Below are positions 44,778 to 52,229 of a DNA stretch of 64,000 bases, piece by piece; position 1 is the first letter of the stretch; each line of letters opens with the position of its first letter. Location of the stretch: contig JAWMQP010000003.1 in NCBI GenBank assembly GCA_033283335.1, positions 62,001 to 126,000 on the forward strand. Direction: 5' to 3'. Origin of the DNA: Pseudomaricurvus sp033283335. Its GTDB lineage: Bacteria; Pseudomonadota; Gammaproteobacteria; Pseudomonadales; Cellvibrionaceae. A model generated the notes under the pieces. That model was given only the letters and a program-made list of their open reading frames with translations, searched no databases and was not told where the DNA came from. A program made the translations under genes and the position numbers.

Positions 44778-46274
44778 ATGTCCATGATGTCGCAGCGTAT
44801 TTTGCAAAATGATCGAAAAACGCTAGTGCTGCTGCTGATGCAGTGGCCGGTATTATTTCTTTCCGGTTTGCTTGGAGCAGAACTCTTTTTGTTCTCGCTC
44901 GTCTCAGGTGGCCTGTTGGCACTGGTGAGTTTGGCGTGTTATTTCGCATTAAAAGGGACGCCAGGGTTTGGTGTCACAGCCGCGATTGTCATGATGAGTT
45001 ATTCCGCTCTGTTGATTCAGTCTCAACTCGGCATGATAGAAATGCATTTTCATATATTTGCCATGATGGCAGTGTTTTTGATTTATGAAAGCTGGTTGCC
45101 GATAGTGGCGGCGCTGCTTACTGTTGCGGCACACCATTTAGGGTTTACCTATCTGCAGTTAAGTGGTGTTACGTGGATGAAGATTCCCCTCATGGCGTTT
45201 GGCAATAATTGTTCCTGGGCGTTAACGTTGTTGCATGCCGCCTTTGCCAGTGCTGAAGCGTTCATCTTGTGTATCTTGGCTCAGAGTCTGCGTCAACGGA
45301 GTAATGCCGATGCCGAAGTGATTGCCATGGTTGAACGTGTGGCCTTCGACGGAGATTTAACCGGGGAAGTGCGGAATAGCGTTTACGGTTCCGCCGCTTC
45401 AGTGAATGTGATGGTGAAAAGCCTGAATGAGGTATTCCGGGGTTTTTCCGATCATGCCGTTAAACTGGACCAGATGGGACAGACTATGTCCCTGATCAGC
45501 GAAAAAGCCAATGTGGCGATTAACGCTCAAAACCAACAGTCTACGGATATCGCCAGCGCCACGGAAGAAATGCTCTGCAGTATCGCCGAGGTCGAGAGTG
45601 GCAGTCAGGAGTCGGCGCTGTTGACGCAGGGATTGAATGCGGAAGTGCTGTCGGCGAATCGTGGTATGGATGCCATAGTGGCGGGAATCCGCGAGCTGGA
45701 AATTGAAATGCAGTCGGTATCGCAATCCTTGAGTCAGGTGTACGCAGACTCCAGTGCTGTGGCCAGTATCCTGGAGGATATTACCGCTATTTCAGAACAG
45801 ACCAATTTGTTGGCCTTGAATGCGGCTATTGAAGCGGCTCGGGCCGGTGAATTCGGGCGAGGGTTTTCGGTGGTGGCCGATGAAGTCCGGGTGCTGGCGG
45901 GTCGTACCAACCGCTCGGCCAGCGACGTGCAGGATGTGATTCAACGCCTGAACAGCAGTGTCAGCGGCACGGTTAAGTCGATGGCAGACAGTACGCAAAA
46001 GTTGGAAGGTTATTCCGGGCAAATCAAGACCATTGGCGGTCAACTGACCCAGATGTCCACTGAGGCGGCGGAAACCAATGCCAAATCTCAATTGATTGCC
46101 CAAGCTATTCAAAATCAAGTGATCGCCATGCGCGAAATTGGTGAAAATACCGCACTGATCAGTGAGGAAGGACGAAACCTTGCGAACCTGACAGCACAAA
46201 TCAGTATTGAAGCTGAGGATTTACGTGCGCTGACGGATCGGAACAAAGCGGCGGTCAGCCGATTCCGATTTTAA
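44778..46274 (+). CDS. Methyl-accepting chemotaxis transducer with His-rich membrane sensor
   Basis: 498 residues. About six membrane helices fill residues 14-172, with no periplasmic ligand domain. Conserved-looking polar residues lie inside the membrane part: EMHFH (His90, His92), AHH (His119, His120) and LLHAAF (His153). This pattern suggests bound metal or haem. A methyl-accepting signalling domain follows with the hairpin tip DITAISEQTNLLALNAAIEA near 334-353. GAGG precedes the ATG. Cotranscribed with the SCO1-like gene. Confidence 0.9.
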   Translation: MSMMSQRILQNDRKTLVLLLMQWPVLFLSGLLGAELFLFSLVSGGLLALVSLACYFALKGTPGFGVTAAIVMMSYSALLIQSQLGMIEMHFHIFAMMAVFLIYESWLPIVAALLTVAAHHLGFTYLQLSGVTWMKIPLMAFGNNCSWALTLLHAAFASAEAFILCILAQSLRQRSNADAEVIAMVERVAFDGDLTGEVRNSVYGSAASVNVMVKSLNEVFRGFSDHAVKLDQMGQTMSLISEKANVAINAQNQQSTDIASATEEMLCSIAEVESGSQESALLTQGLNAEVLSANRGMDAIVAGIRELEIEMQSVSQSLSQVYADSSAVASILEDITAISEQTNLLALNAAIEAARAGEFGRGFSVVADEVRVLAGRTNRSASDVQDVIQRLNSSVSGTVKSMADSTQKLEGYSGQIKTIGGQLTQMSTEAAETNAKSQLIAQAIQNQVIAMREIGENTALISEEGRNLANLTAQISIEAEDLRALTDRNKAAVSRFRF

Positions 46275-46336
46275 CTTCTCTTCTGACCAGCCACATTGAC
46301 GTGGATGGCTTATCTACCTACTATGTCATCCTTCTG

Positions 46337-46520
46337 TGAAAGGTGCCTGTCATCGATGCAGTTGGCATAGATGGGACAGGTTAAATGGGAAGTGTGGTTG
46401 TTGATTCCACCGCTGCCCCCGCAACGGTAAACCCAGACGGTAGTGCCCTAGTCACTACCGTCAGGTCGAGCCCGACACCGGCCAGTCACAGTCACTTGCG
46501 TCGATGAAGCGGAGGGCTTC
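46337..46520 (+). promoter_or_regulatory. Cobalamin riboswitch upstream of cobO-cbiA
   Basis: AAGGTGCC at 46340, GGTTAAATGGGAAG, the core GCTGCCCCCGCAACGGT (46412-46428) and the B12 box AGCCCGACACCGGCC (46469-46483), in canonical order. The stem ACGGTAGTG with CACTACCGT lies just before the B12 box. The trailing block CGATGAAGCGGAGGGCTT (46502-46519) is identical to that of the btuB riboswitch. The remaining 170 bases up to cobO hold no evident gene. Confidence 0.94.
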
Positions 46521-46690
46521 GTTCATGGCAGCGTCTGATCCTTTGGATATGCCATCCGGGTACCTCATTGGTTCTGCAGTTTTTGTTCTGCATTGATATG
46601 TCATCGACCTTGTTTTAGCGCTATCGCGGTACCTGATATCGCACTGCGAGATGTCCGCGAAAGCCAGAATGTCCACCAAAGGAGGTTGCT

Positions 46691-47308
46691 ATGACTGCTC
46701 AGGACCAGGAAAAGAAAAACCAGAAACACAAAGCCGCAATGGAAAAACAAAAAGCCAAGGTGGATGCTCGTATTGAAGAAGCTGCCACTGAGCGTGGTGT
46801 GGCTTTGTTGCTAACGGGTAATGGCAAGGGCAAGTCCAGCTCCGCTTTTGGCATGGTGATCCGGGCTCTGGGTTATGGTCAGAAAGTTGGTGTGGTGCAA
46901 TTTATCAAAGGCCAACAGTTATCCGGCGAAGAGATCTATCTGAGAGATCATTGCCCCCAAGTGGACTTTTACCAGATGGGCACCGGTTTTACCTGGAATA
47001 CCCAGGATCGAGAAAGTGATATTGCGGCAGCGGAAAAAACCTGGGCTTACGTAGAACCGATGTTGCGCGATGCCAGTTACGATTTGGTCGTATTGGATGA
47101 GTTGACTTATATGATCGCGTACAAATACCTCGATGAAGACAAAGTTATCAACGCTATTCGCAATCGCCCGCTGCAGCAGAGTGTGGTGGTCACAGGTCGC
47201 GGTGGTGGTACGGCCTTGCAGGAAGTGATGGATACGGTCTCCGAGGTCAAGGAAATCAAGCATGCTTTTAAGGCGGGTATTAAAGCCCGAAAAGGGGTTG
47301 ACCTGTAA
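46691..47308 (+). CDS. cobO: Cob(I)yrinic acid a,c-diamide adenosyltransferase
   Basis: 205 residues, CobA/CobO/BtuR family. The P-loop GNGKGKSS is at 43-50, the VLDELTYMI segment follows, and the N-terminus is basic. It adds the adenosyl group to the reduced corrinoid. AGGAGG precedes the ATG. It lies under the second B12 riboswitch, 25 bases before cbiA. Confidence 0.96.
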   Translation: MTAQDQEKKNQKHKAAMEKQKAKVDARIEEAATERGVALLLTGNGKGKSSSAFGMVIRALGYGQKVGVVQFIKGQQLSGEEIYLRDHCPQVDFYQMGTGFTWNTQDRESDIAAAEKTWAYVEPMLRDASYDLVVLDELTYMIAYKYLDEDKVINAIRNRPLQQSVVVTGRGGGTALQEVMDTVSEVKEIKHAFKAGIKARKGVDL

Positions 47309-47333
47309 GCCTGGTTCAAGGATTGAGCGTTGT

Positions 47334-48662
47334 ATGGACTCGGTTCAATGCCCTGCCATCTTGATTGCGGCCCCGGCTTCTGGCCAGGGAAAAACCACGC
47401 TGACGGCGGCGCTGGCACGCCTGCATACTCGTCAGGGAAAAAAGGTCCGGGTGTTCAAAACCGGCCCCGATTTTATCGACCCTACCATCCATCAAATGGC
47501 CAGTGGCCAGCCGGTGCATCAACTGGATTTGTGGATGGTGGGAGAGGTCGAATGTCAGCGCTTGCTCTACCAGGCTGCTTGTGATGCGGATCTTATCCTG
47601 ATCGAAGGCGTTATGGGCATGTTTGACGGCACGCCCAGCAGTGCCGATCTGGCCAAGCGGTTTGGTATTCCCATTTTGGCGGTGATTGATGCGGGTGCCA
47701 TGGCGCAAACCTTTGGAGCGCTCTGCCATGGCCTTGCCAGCTACGATCCCGACTTGCCGATGATCGGCTTTGTGGCCAATCGAGTTGCCAGTCATCGCCA
47801 TGGCGAGTTACTGCGCAATAGCTTGAGACCTGAAACCCGCCTGTTGGCTACCTTGCCAAAGGATCCGGAGTTGAGTTTGCCGGAGCGACATCTGGGGTTG
47901 CAGCTGGCGGAGGAGCAGAGTGACCTGCCACTCAAGTTGGAGCGCTGGGCGGACACACTGGCGGCGACAGAACTGGCCCGGTTGCCTGCGATGGTGACCC
48001 TCTCATCCCCGGTTGAAAGTACTGACCAGGCTTTGCCGCTGGGCTTGGCGGGGGTTCGAATTGCTGTTGCCCGAGATGAAGCCTTTGCGTTTGTGTACCC
48101 GGCCAATCTCGATTTGCTGCAACAACTGGGAGCATCACTGGTGTACTTTTCACCAATCCATGATCAGCAGTTGCCAGCCTCAGATGCTCTGTATTTTCCC
48201 GGTGGCTATCCGGAATTGCACCTCGAAGCTCTCGCCAACAATACCTGCATGAAGGCTGCGGTTTTGCAGGCGGTGCAACAGCGACCTACGGTGGCGGAAT
48301 GCGGGGGCATGTTGTACTTGCTGGAGACCCTGACATTGAACAGTGGCGAGCGTCATGAGCTCGTTGGTGCCATCCGGGGGTCCGCCCGCATGGGTAGCAA
48401 GCTGGCGGGGTTGGGGTCGTTAAAGGCCTATTGGCCGTTGATGGCGGAGGACGAACGGGGCGAAGATCGCGGTGAATTGCGAGGCCATACGTTTCACTAT
48501 TCCAGTTTCGACCAAACCCCCGAATTCGCTGGATTTTGTCGCTCCAACCTGACCGGTCGACAAACTGAGGGCTTGATACAGCAGGAGCGTTTGTTGGCGT
48601 CGTATGCTCATTGGTATTTCCCTTCGAATCCCGCTTTGGCCGTGGCACTGTTTAAGCCCTGA
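47334..48662 (+). CDS. cbiA: Cobyrinic acid a,c-diamide synthase
   Basis: 442 residues from ATG 47334 (the frame is open upstream inside cobO). N-terminal ATPase domain with APASGQGKTT (13-22) and a C-terminal glutamine amidotransferase domain with Cys323 in AECGGMLYL. It amidates the a and c side chains of cobyrinic acid. In aerobic-pathway naming it is CobB; I use cbiA to avoid confusion with the sirtuin. Synthesis of the corrin ring itself is not encoded in this window. Confidence 0.95.
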   Translation: MDSVQCPAILIAAPASGQGKTTLTAALARLHTRQGKKVRVFKTGPDFIDPTIHQMASGQPVHQLDLWMVGEVECQRLLYQAACDADLILIEGVMGMFDGTPSSADLAKRFGIPILAVIDAGAMAQTFGALCHGLASYDPDLPMIGFVANRVASHRHGELLRNSLRPETRLLATLPKDPELSLPERHLGLQLAEEQSDLPLKLERWADTLAATELARLPAMVTLSSPVESTDQALPLGLAGVRIAVARDEAFAFVYPANLDLLQQLGASLVYFSPIHDQQLPASDALYFPGGYPELHLEALANNTCMKAAVLQAVQQRPTVAECGGMLYLLETLTLNSGERHELVGAIRGSARMGSKLAGLGSLKAYWPLMAEDERGEDRGELRGHTFHYSSFDQTPEFAGFCRSNLTGRQTEGLIQQERLLASYAHWYFPSNPALAVALFKP

Positions 48663-48911
48663 CAGTCCTTCATCATGACCCTGGAAGTGCAGCCCACTTA
48701 TATCTGGTGCCACATGGCGGTCTCCAGCCAGATTCCCATTCGGACGAGAGTTCTTCAGCTATAGTCTTACTGTAGCGACTTGGGTCAATTTGTAGTGCTT
48801 TCTGGTCTAAAGTTGGGATTGCTCTGGAGTTGAAATTAAGAATTCAGATGCCGTATGCAGCGTCTGGATAGAGTGTCCAGGCGGGAATGAAATGCTTGGA
48901 AAGGAAACAGA

Positions 48912-49346
48912 ATGATGAAAACACAGCGTTTAATAACAACATTGGCGGGCTGTTTGGTCGGCGTCACTTTGTGGGGTTGTGCTATGACTGATGATAAAGA
49001 TAACGCGTTACTCTCCGGGCCCTGGCATGTCGATTACATCGAAGGCGAGGGTGTCATTGATAACAGTCCGGCCCATTACCAATTTGGCGAAGATGGGCAG
49101 CTGAGTGGCCACGCCAGCTGTAATCGATTTTCTGGTGGCTATGAGTTGAAAGATGGCGTGATTAGCATTGGTGAATTGGCGACGACCCGAAAAATGTGTC
49201 CCCGAGCGTTGATGGAGCAAGAACAACGATTTCTCGCAGCTCTGAAACGTGCCCACAGCTGGAAAGAATTTAGTGGGCTGATGTACCTATATGATGAATC
49301 CGGTGCTGAGCTGCTTCGTGGTGCACCATGGACAGAGGGTAATTAA
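48912..49346 (+). CDS. META-domain lipoprotein (HslJ-like)
   Basis: 144 residues. Signal peptide with a lipobox-like LWGC (Cys23; the Trp at -3 to -2 is atypical). The single META domain covers about 33-140, with HASCNRFSGGYELKDG and TRKMC motifs. HslJ-type proteins are linked to heat or novobiocin resistance in E. coli, and the biochemical role is unknown. It stands alone between the B12 and bacterioferritin genes. Confidence 0.88.
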   Translation: MMKTQRLITTLAGCLVGVTLWGCAMTDDKDNALLSGPWHVDYIEGEGVIDNSPAHYQFGEDGQLSGHASCNRFSGGYELKDGVISIGELATTRKMCPRALMEQEQRFLAALKRAHSWKEFSGLMYLYDESGAELLRGAPWTEGN

Positions 49347-49718
49347 TGACCTCCAGTGTCTATCGTGTGTTTTTCTTGTTGGGGGTGTAAATCGGTGCAC
49401 TCACATGGAGCGTGAGTGCTGCATTTTGGCGGTTATCATGTGACTGGAAAGTTGATGCGTTGCGAAGCCAAAATGCAAAAAAGAACATCTCTCAATATCA
49501 TTACAAATCATTGGTTTATATAGCGATATAGACAATGTGCATCATGCAAAAACAATCTTTTTTTGCGCCCTGAGTTACGTTATCCTATAAAAAGTTAATT
49601 TGCTGAAAGTGATCTTTCCCTTGTTGTGATTGATCTTCAGTTTCATTTGCGATTCGTTCCTAAACTCAATCAACGTTGTCGCTCTCTGTATTTATCAATT
49701 CTTACGTAAGGTCAGATC
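49347..49718. other. A/T-rich promoter region of the bacterioferritin pair
   Basis: 372 bases without a gene. It is A/T-rich and ends with CTTACGTAAG (49701-49710), a palindrome that overlaps the AAGG ribosome site of the first bacterioferritin. I could not match a convincing Fur box. Confidence 0.45.
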
Positions 49719-50189
49719 ATGAAAGGAAACAGCAAGGTCGTTGAAGTGCTGAACAAAATTCTTTTCCACGAGTTAACCTCAATTAACCAATATTTTTTGC
49801 ACGCTCGGATGTTTCGCAATTGGGCGCTGGAAGAGTTAAACGAGAAGGATTACAAAAAGTCCATTAAGGATATGAAACAAGCTGACGATTTGATTGAGCG
49901 GATTTTGTTTCTGGAGGGGCTGCCTAATTTACAGCATTTGGGAAAACTCCGTATTGGAGAACACCCGGCTGAAATGCTGCAGTGCGATCTGGACTTTCAG
50001 ATGGAGCAGATTCAGGAGCTGCGGGATGCGATTGAGTTGTGCGAAACCGAGCGTGATTATATCACTCGCGAACTGCTGGAAGAGATTCTCGAATACGAAG
50101 AAGATCATGTTGACTGGATTGAGGCTCAGCAGTTCCTGATTCAGAACACCGGCATTGAAAACTATTTGCAGTCGACGTTGGAGGATTAA
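49719..50189 (+). CDS. bfr: Bacterioferritin, haem-ligand subunit
   Basis: 156 residues. Haem-binding Met52 is kept (DMKQAD). Of the ferroxidase residues known from E. coli Bfr, Glu18, Tyr25, Glu127 and His130 are kept, but Glu51 is Asp, His54 is Gln and Glu94 is Gln. This subunit should bind haem yet be poor at iron oxidation. It is followed after one base by the second bacterioferritin. Confidence 0.93.
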   Translation: MKGNSKVVEVLNKILFHELTSINQYFLHARMFRNWALEELNEKDYKKSIKDMKQADDLIERILFLEGLPNLQHLGKLRIGEHPAEMLQCDLDFQMEQIQELRDAIELCETERDYITRELLEEILEYEEDHVDWIEAQQFLIQNTGIENYLQSTLED

Positions 50190-50190
50190 C

Positions 50191-50673
50191 ATGCAAGGCG
50201 TCAAGAAAGTTATCGATTTATTAAATGAACAATTGACCCTGGAGTTAACCTCGATGGATCAGTACCTGGCCCATGCAAAAATGTATGAGGACTGGGGAAT
50301 CAATAAGCTGCATGAAAAGCTGGCCCATGAATACGATGAAGAGGTTGATCACTCCAAGCGGCTGATTGAACGAATCCTGTTTTTGGAAGGCACCCCCGAT
50401 ACGGCTTCACGAAAACCCATTAATGTGGGCTCCAAGGTTGAAGAGATGCTGGCCAATGATTTAGCGGCTGAGAAAGTGGTGGCTGAAAACCTTCGTCGTA
50501 TTATTGCCGTCTGTGAAGAAGAAAGAGACTATGTGACTCGTGAAATGCTGGAAGAGTTGTTAAACGATACCGAAATGGATCACATCTATTGGCTGGAACA
50601 GCATTTGGGTCTGATTGATAAAATTGGTTTGCCCAATTACATCCAATCTCAAATGGGAGGTAAGCCCAGCTAA
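50191..50673 (+). CDS. bfr: Bacterioferritin, ferroxidase subunit
   Basis: 160 residues from ATG 50191 (GGAGGATTAAC just before it). It keeps Glu18, Tyr25, Glu51, His54 and Glu94, and has the E-x2-H motif as TEMDH with one extra residue, so the di-iron site looks complete. Position 52 is Val, so the haem ligand is lost. The segment LLNDTEMDHIYWLEQHLGLI resembles that of Pseudomonas BfrB. The two gene products probably co-assemble. Confidence 0.93.
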   Translation: MQGVKKVIDLLNEQLTLELTSMDQYLAHAKMYEDWGINKLHEKLAHEYDEEVDHSKRLIERILFLEGTPDTASRKPINVGSKVEEMLANDLAAEKVVAENLRRIIAVCEEERDYVTREMLEELLNDTEMDHIYWLEQHLGLIDKIGLPNYIQSQMGGKPS

Positions 50674-50727
50674 CAGGGCGGCATAAGTTTCCTATTGTTT
50701 ACCTCTTTTTGATTTCCTTATATCGCT

Positions 50728-50757
50728 AAAAAGGCACCGCATGGGTGCCTTTTTTAT
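50728..50757 (+). terminator. Intrinsic terminator downstream of the bfr pair
   Basis: AAGGCACC (50731-50738) and GGTGCCTT (50744-50751) with a 5-base loop, followed by TTTT and preceded by A residues, so it may serve both strands (the AraC gene ends at 50789). Confidence 0.88.
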
Positions 50758-50788
50758 GGGTTTCAGGAAATTCTATTAGCCTTGGCGA

Positions 50789-51667
50789 TTAACTGGCTTG
50801 TTGGGCAATATAATCAGCATAGTTTGAGGGTAGCCGATGACTGACCGGTGCCACGGCCTCCGCTGCGGAAATGGCCGTATCTGCAGCAATGCACTTAATG
50901 ACCCCAGAGCGATTAAAGGCCACCGAAATGGGCACTCCCATTAAGCTGCTGTAGCATTTTGACAGGTGTGAGGCATCTGAAAACCCTGCCAGTTTGGTGG
51001 CCTCAGGGATGGATTTTCCGGCCAACACAAAGGTGATGAAGTTGGTTACCCGATACCAGAGCCGATGCTTGCGGATGGGTGCACCAATGTTTTTACGGAA
51101 CAGCTTGATCAGACCTGATTCTGACATATCCACTTCTTTTGCCAGCTCCTTGACGGACAGGTTGTCTGCCGCTGTTTCCCGAATCCGTTGCACCACATGC
51201 TGGATACGCGGATCGACAGTCAAGGAGAGTGTCGTGTCGATGTGAGGGTTGTAAATCAGCTCCTCCACTCGCTGTTGGGCGGTTTCAAAATCCGGCTCCT
51301 CCTCACGCAGTTCCAGCAGTGTCTCAATCATGGCACTTTCGTGCAGATAATCGCAGTAGATACCGCTCTGTTTGGCGCGCATCAAACTTTTCATGACCAT
51401 AAAATCGGGTTTGCAGGCATCCAGGTAAAAAGCCGCTAACACCGCATTGCGATTGTCGATCAGAATTTTGCTGCCGGCCGGCACCAGCAGACTTTTGGAG
51501 ATTACCCATTGCTCATTGTCGTTGGCGCGAAATCTTAACTGTCCTTCCAGGCAGATCATGAACCAGGAGCAGCCGGAATGGACCTCTCGCAAGGGCAAAC
51601 TGGAGCGTCCCAAGTAAATGGTCCGTTTGTCAGAGACATACATCAATGGAAGAGGTCGTGTTTGCAT
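50789..51667 (-). CDS. AraC-family transcriptional regulator
   Basis: 292 residues from ATG 51667, chosen because ACGAGG lies six bases upstream. The longer frame to 51757 has no ribosome site. N-terminal cupin-like ligand domain (about 1-120), then a C-terminal AraC HTH pair (about 165-260; LSVKELAKEVDMSESGLIKLF, PEATKLAGFSDASHLSKCY). A further 30-residue tail follows. Divergent from the first TonB receptor, which it probably controls. Confidence 0.88.
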   Translation of the reverse strand: MQTRPLPLMYVSDKRTIYLGRSSLPLREVHSGCSWFMICLEGQLRFRANDNEQWVISKSLLVPAGSKILIDNRNAVLAAFYLDACKPDFMVMKSLMRAKQSGIYCDYLHESAMIETLLELREEEPDFETAQQRVEELIYNPHIDTTLSLTVDPRIQHVVQRIRETAADNLSVKELAKEVDMSESGLIKLFRKNIGAPIRKHRLWYRVTNFITFVLAGKSIPEATKLAGFSDASHLSKCYSSLMGVPISVAFNRSGVIKCIAADTAISAAEAVAPVSHRLPSNYADYIAQQAS

Positions 51668-52229
51668 ATCAGCCTCGTCTGAGTTGTGGTTATTGTCATT
51701 ATTATTAATTGTCAGTCCCGGCCAGGCATCGTTGAAATGCCTGGTTAAGAGCTTCATTGATACAACTTATAGGGTCTGTTTTACCATCAATGAGGTTAAT
51801 GTTGCAACATCCAGGTAGGAATCAGCCAACAAATTGAGTACTCCATTCTTTTCCCCTGAGCCATCACTCTGAATTAACCGCCAAGCCATTTCAAATGGCT
51901 CGAATCTTACAAAAGCAATATTTGGCCAGCGTCGGATGGAATCAATATTTTAGGGTGCGAGTGAAACAGAATTGGCGTGGTTTTCGTGGTAATTCAGTCG
52001 CACTGCTGACTGACTTGTAGGAAATGGCCTTGGTAGAGAGAAGCACCTCTTGAATATGCGGGAAAAGGTTGGTAGTTCGAGACGATTTTTGTCTCTCAGG
52101 GAAGTCTGCCTTAACTGATAAAGCCAATTGCGTGGGCTTGCACACAACTCTATGAATTCGCTAATTTAAGCCAGCGGTGAATGTGCCGCTAGAAAGGAAT
52201 ACAGAATAATTACCCAGAGTAGAGTCCCT
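51668..52229. other. Divergent AraC/TonB-receptor regulatory region
   Basis: 562 bases with no gene. Short minus frames at 51942-52147 look like noise. It contains the palindrome at 51884-51900 and must hold the promoters of both genes. Confidence 0.5.
51884..51900. promoter_or_regulatory. Palindrome AGCCATTTCAAATGGCT
   Basis: Perfect 8-base inverted repeat with a 1-base centre, 330 bases before the TonB-receptor start and about 215 bases before the AraC start. Possible regulator binding site. Confidence 0.45.

Noticed and set aside
49430..49640. Fur-box-like A/T stretches before the bacterioferritins
   Set aside because: No stretch fits the 19-base Fur consensus well enough; ordinary A/T richness explains it.
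51942..52147. Two overlapping minus-strand frames of about 65 residues
   Set aside because: No ribosome site, Arg/Ser/Pro-rich random look, and they lie in a promoter region.
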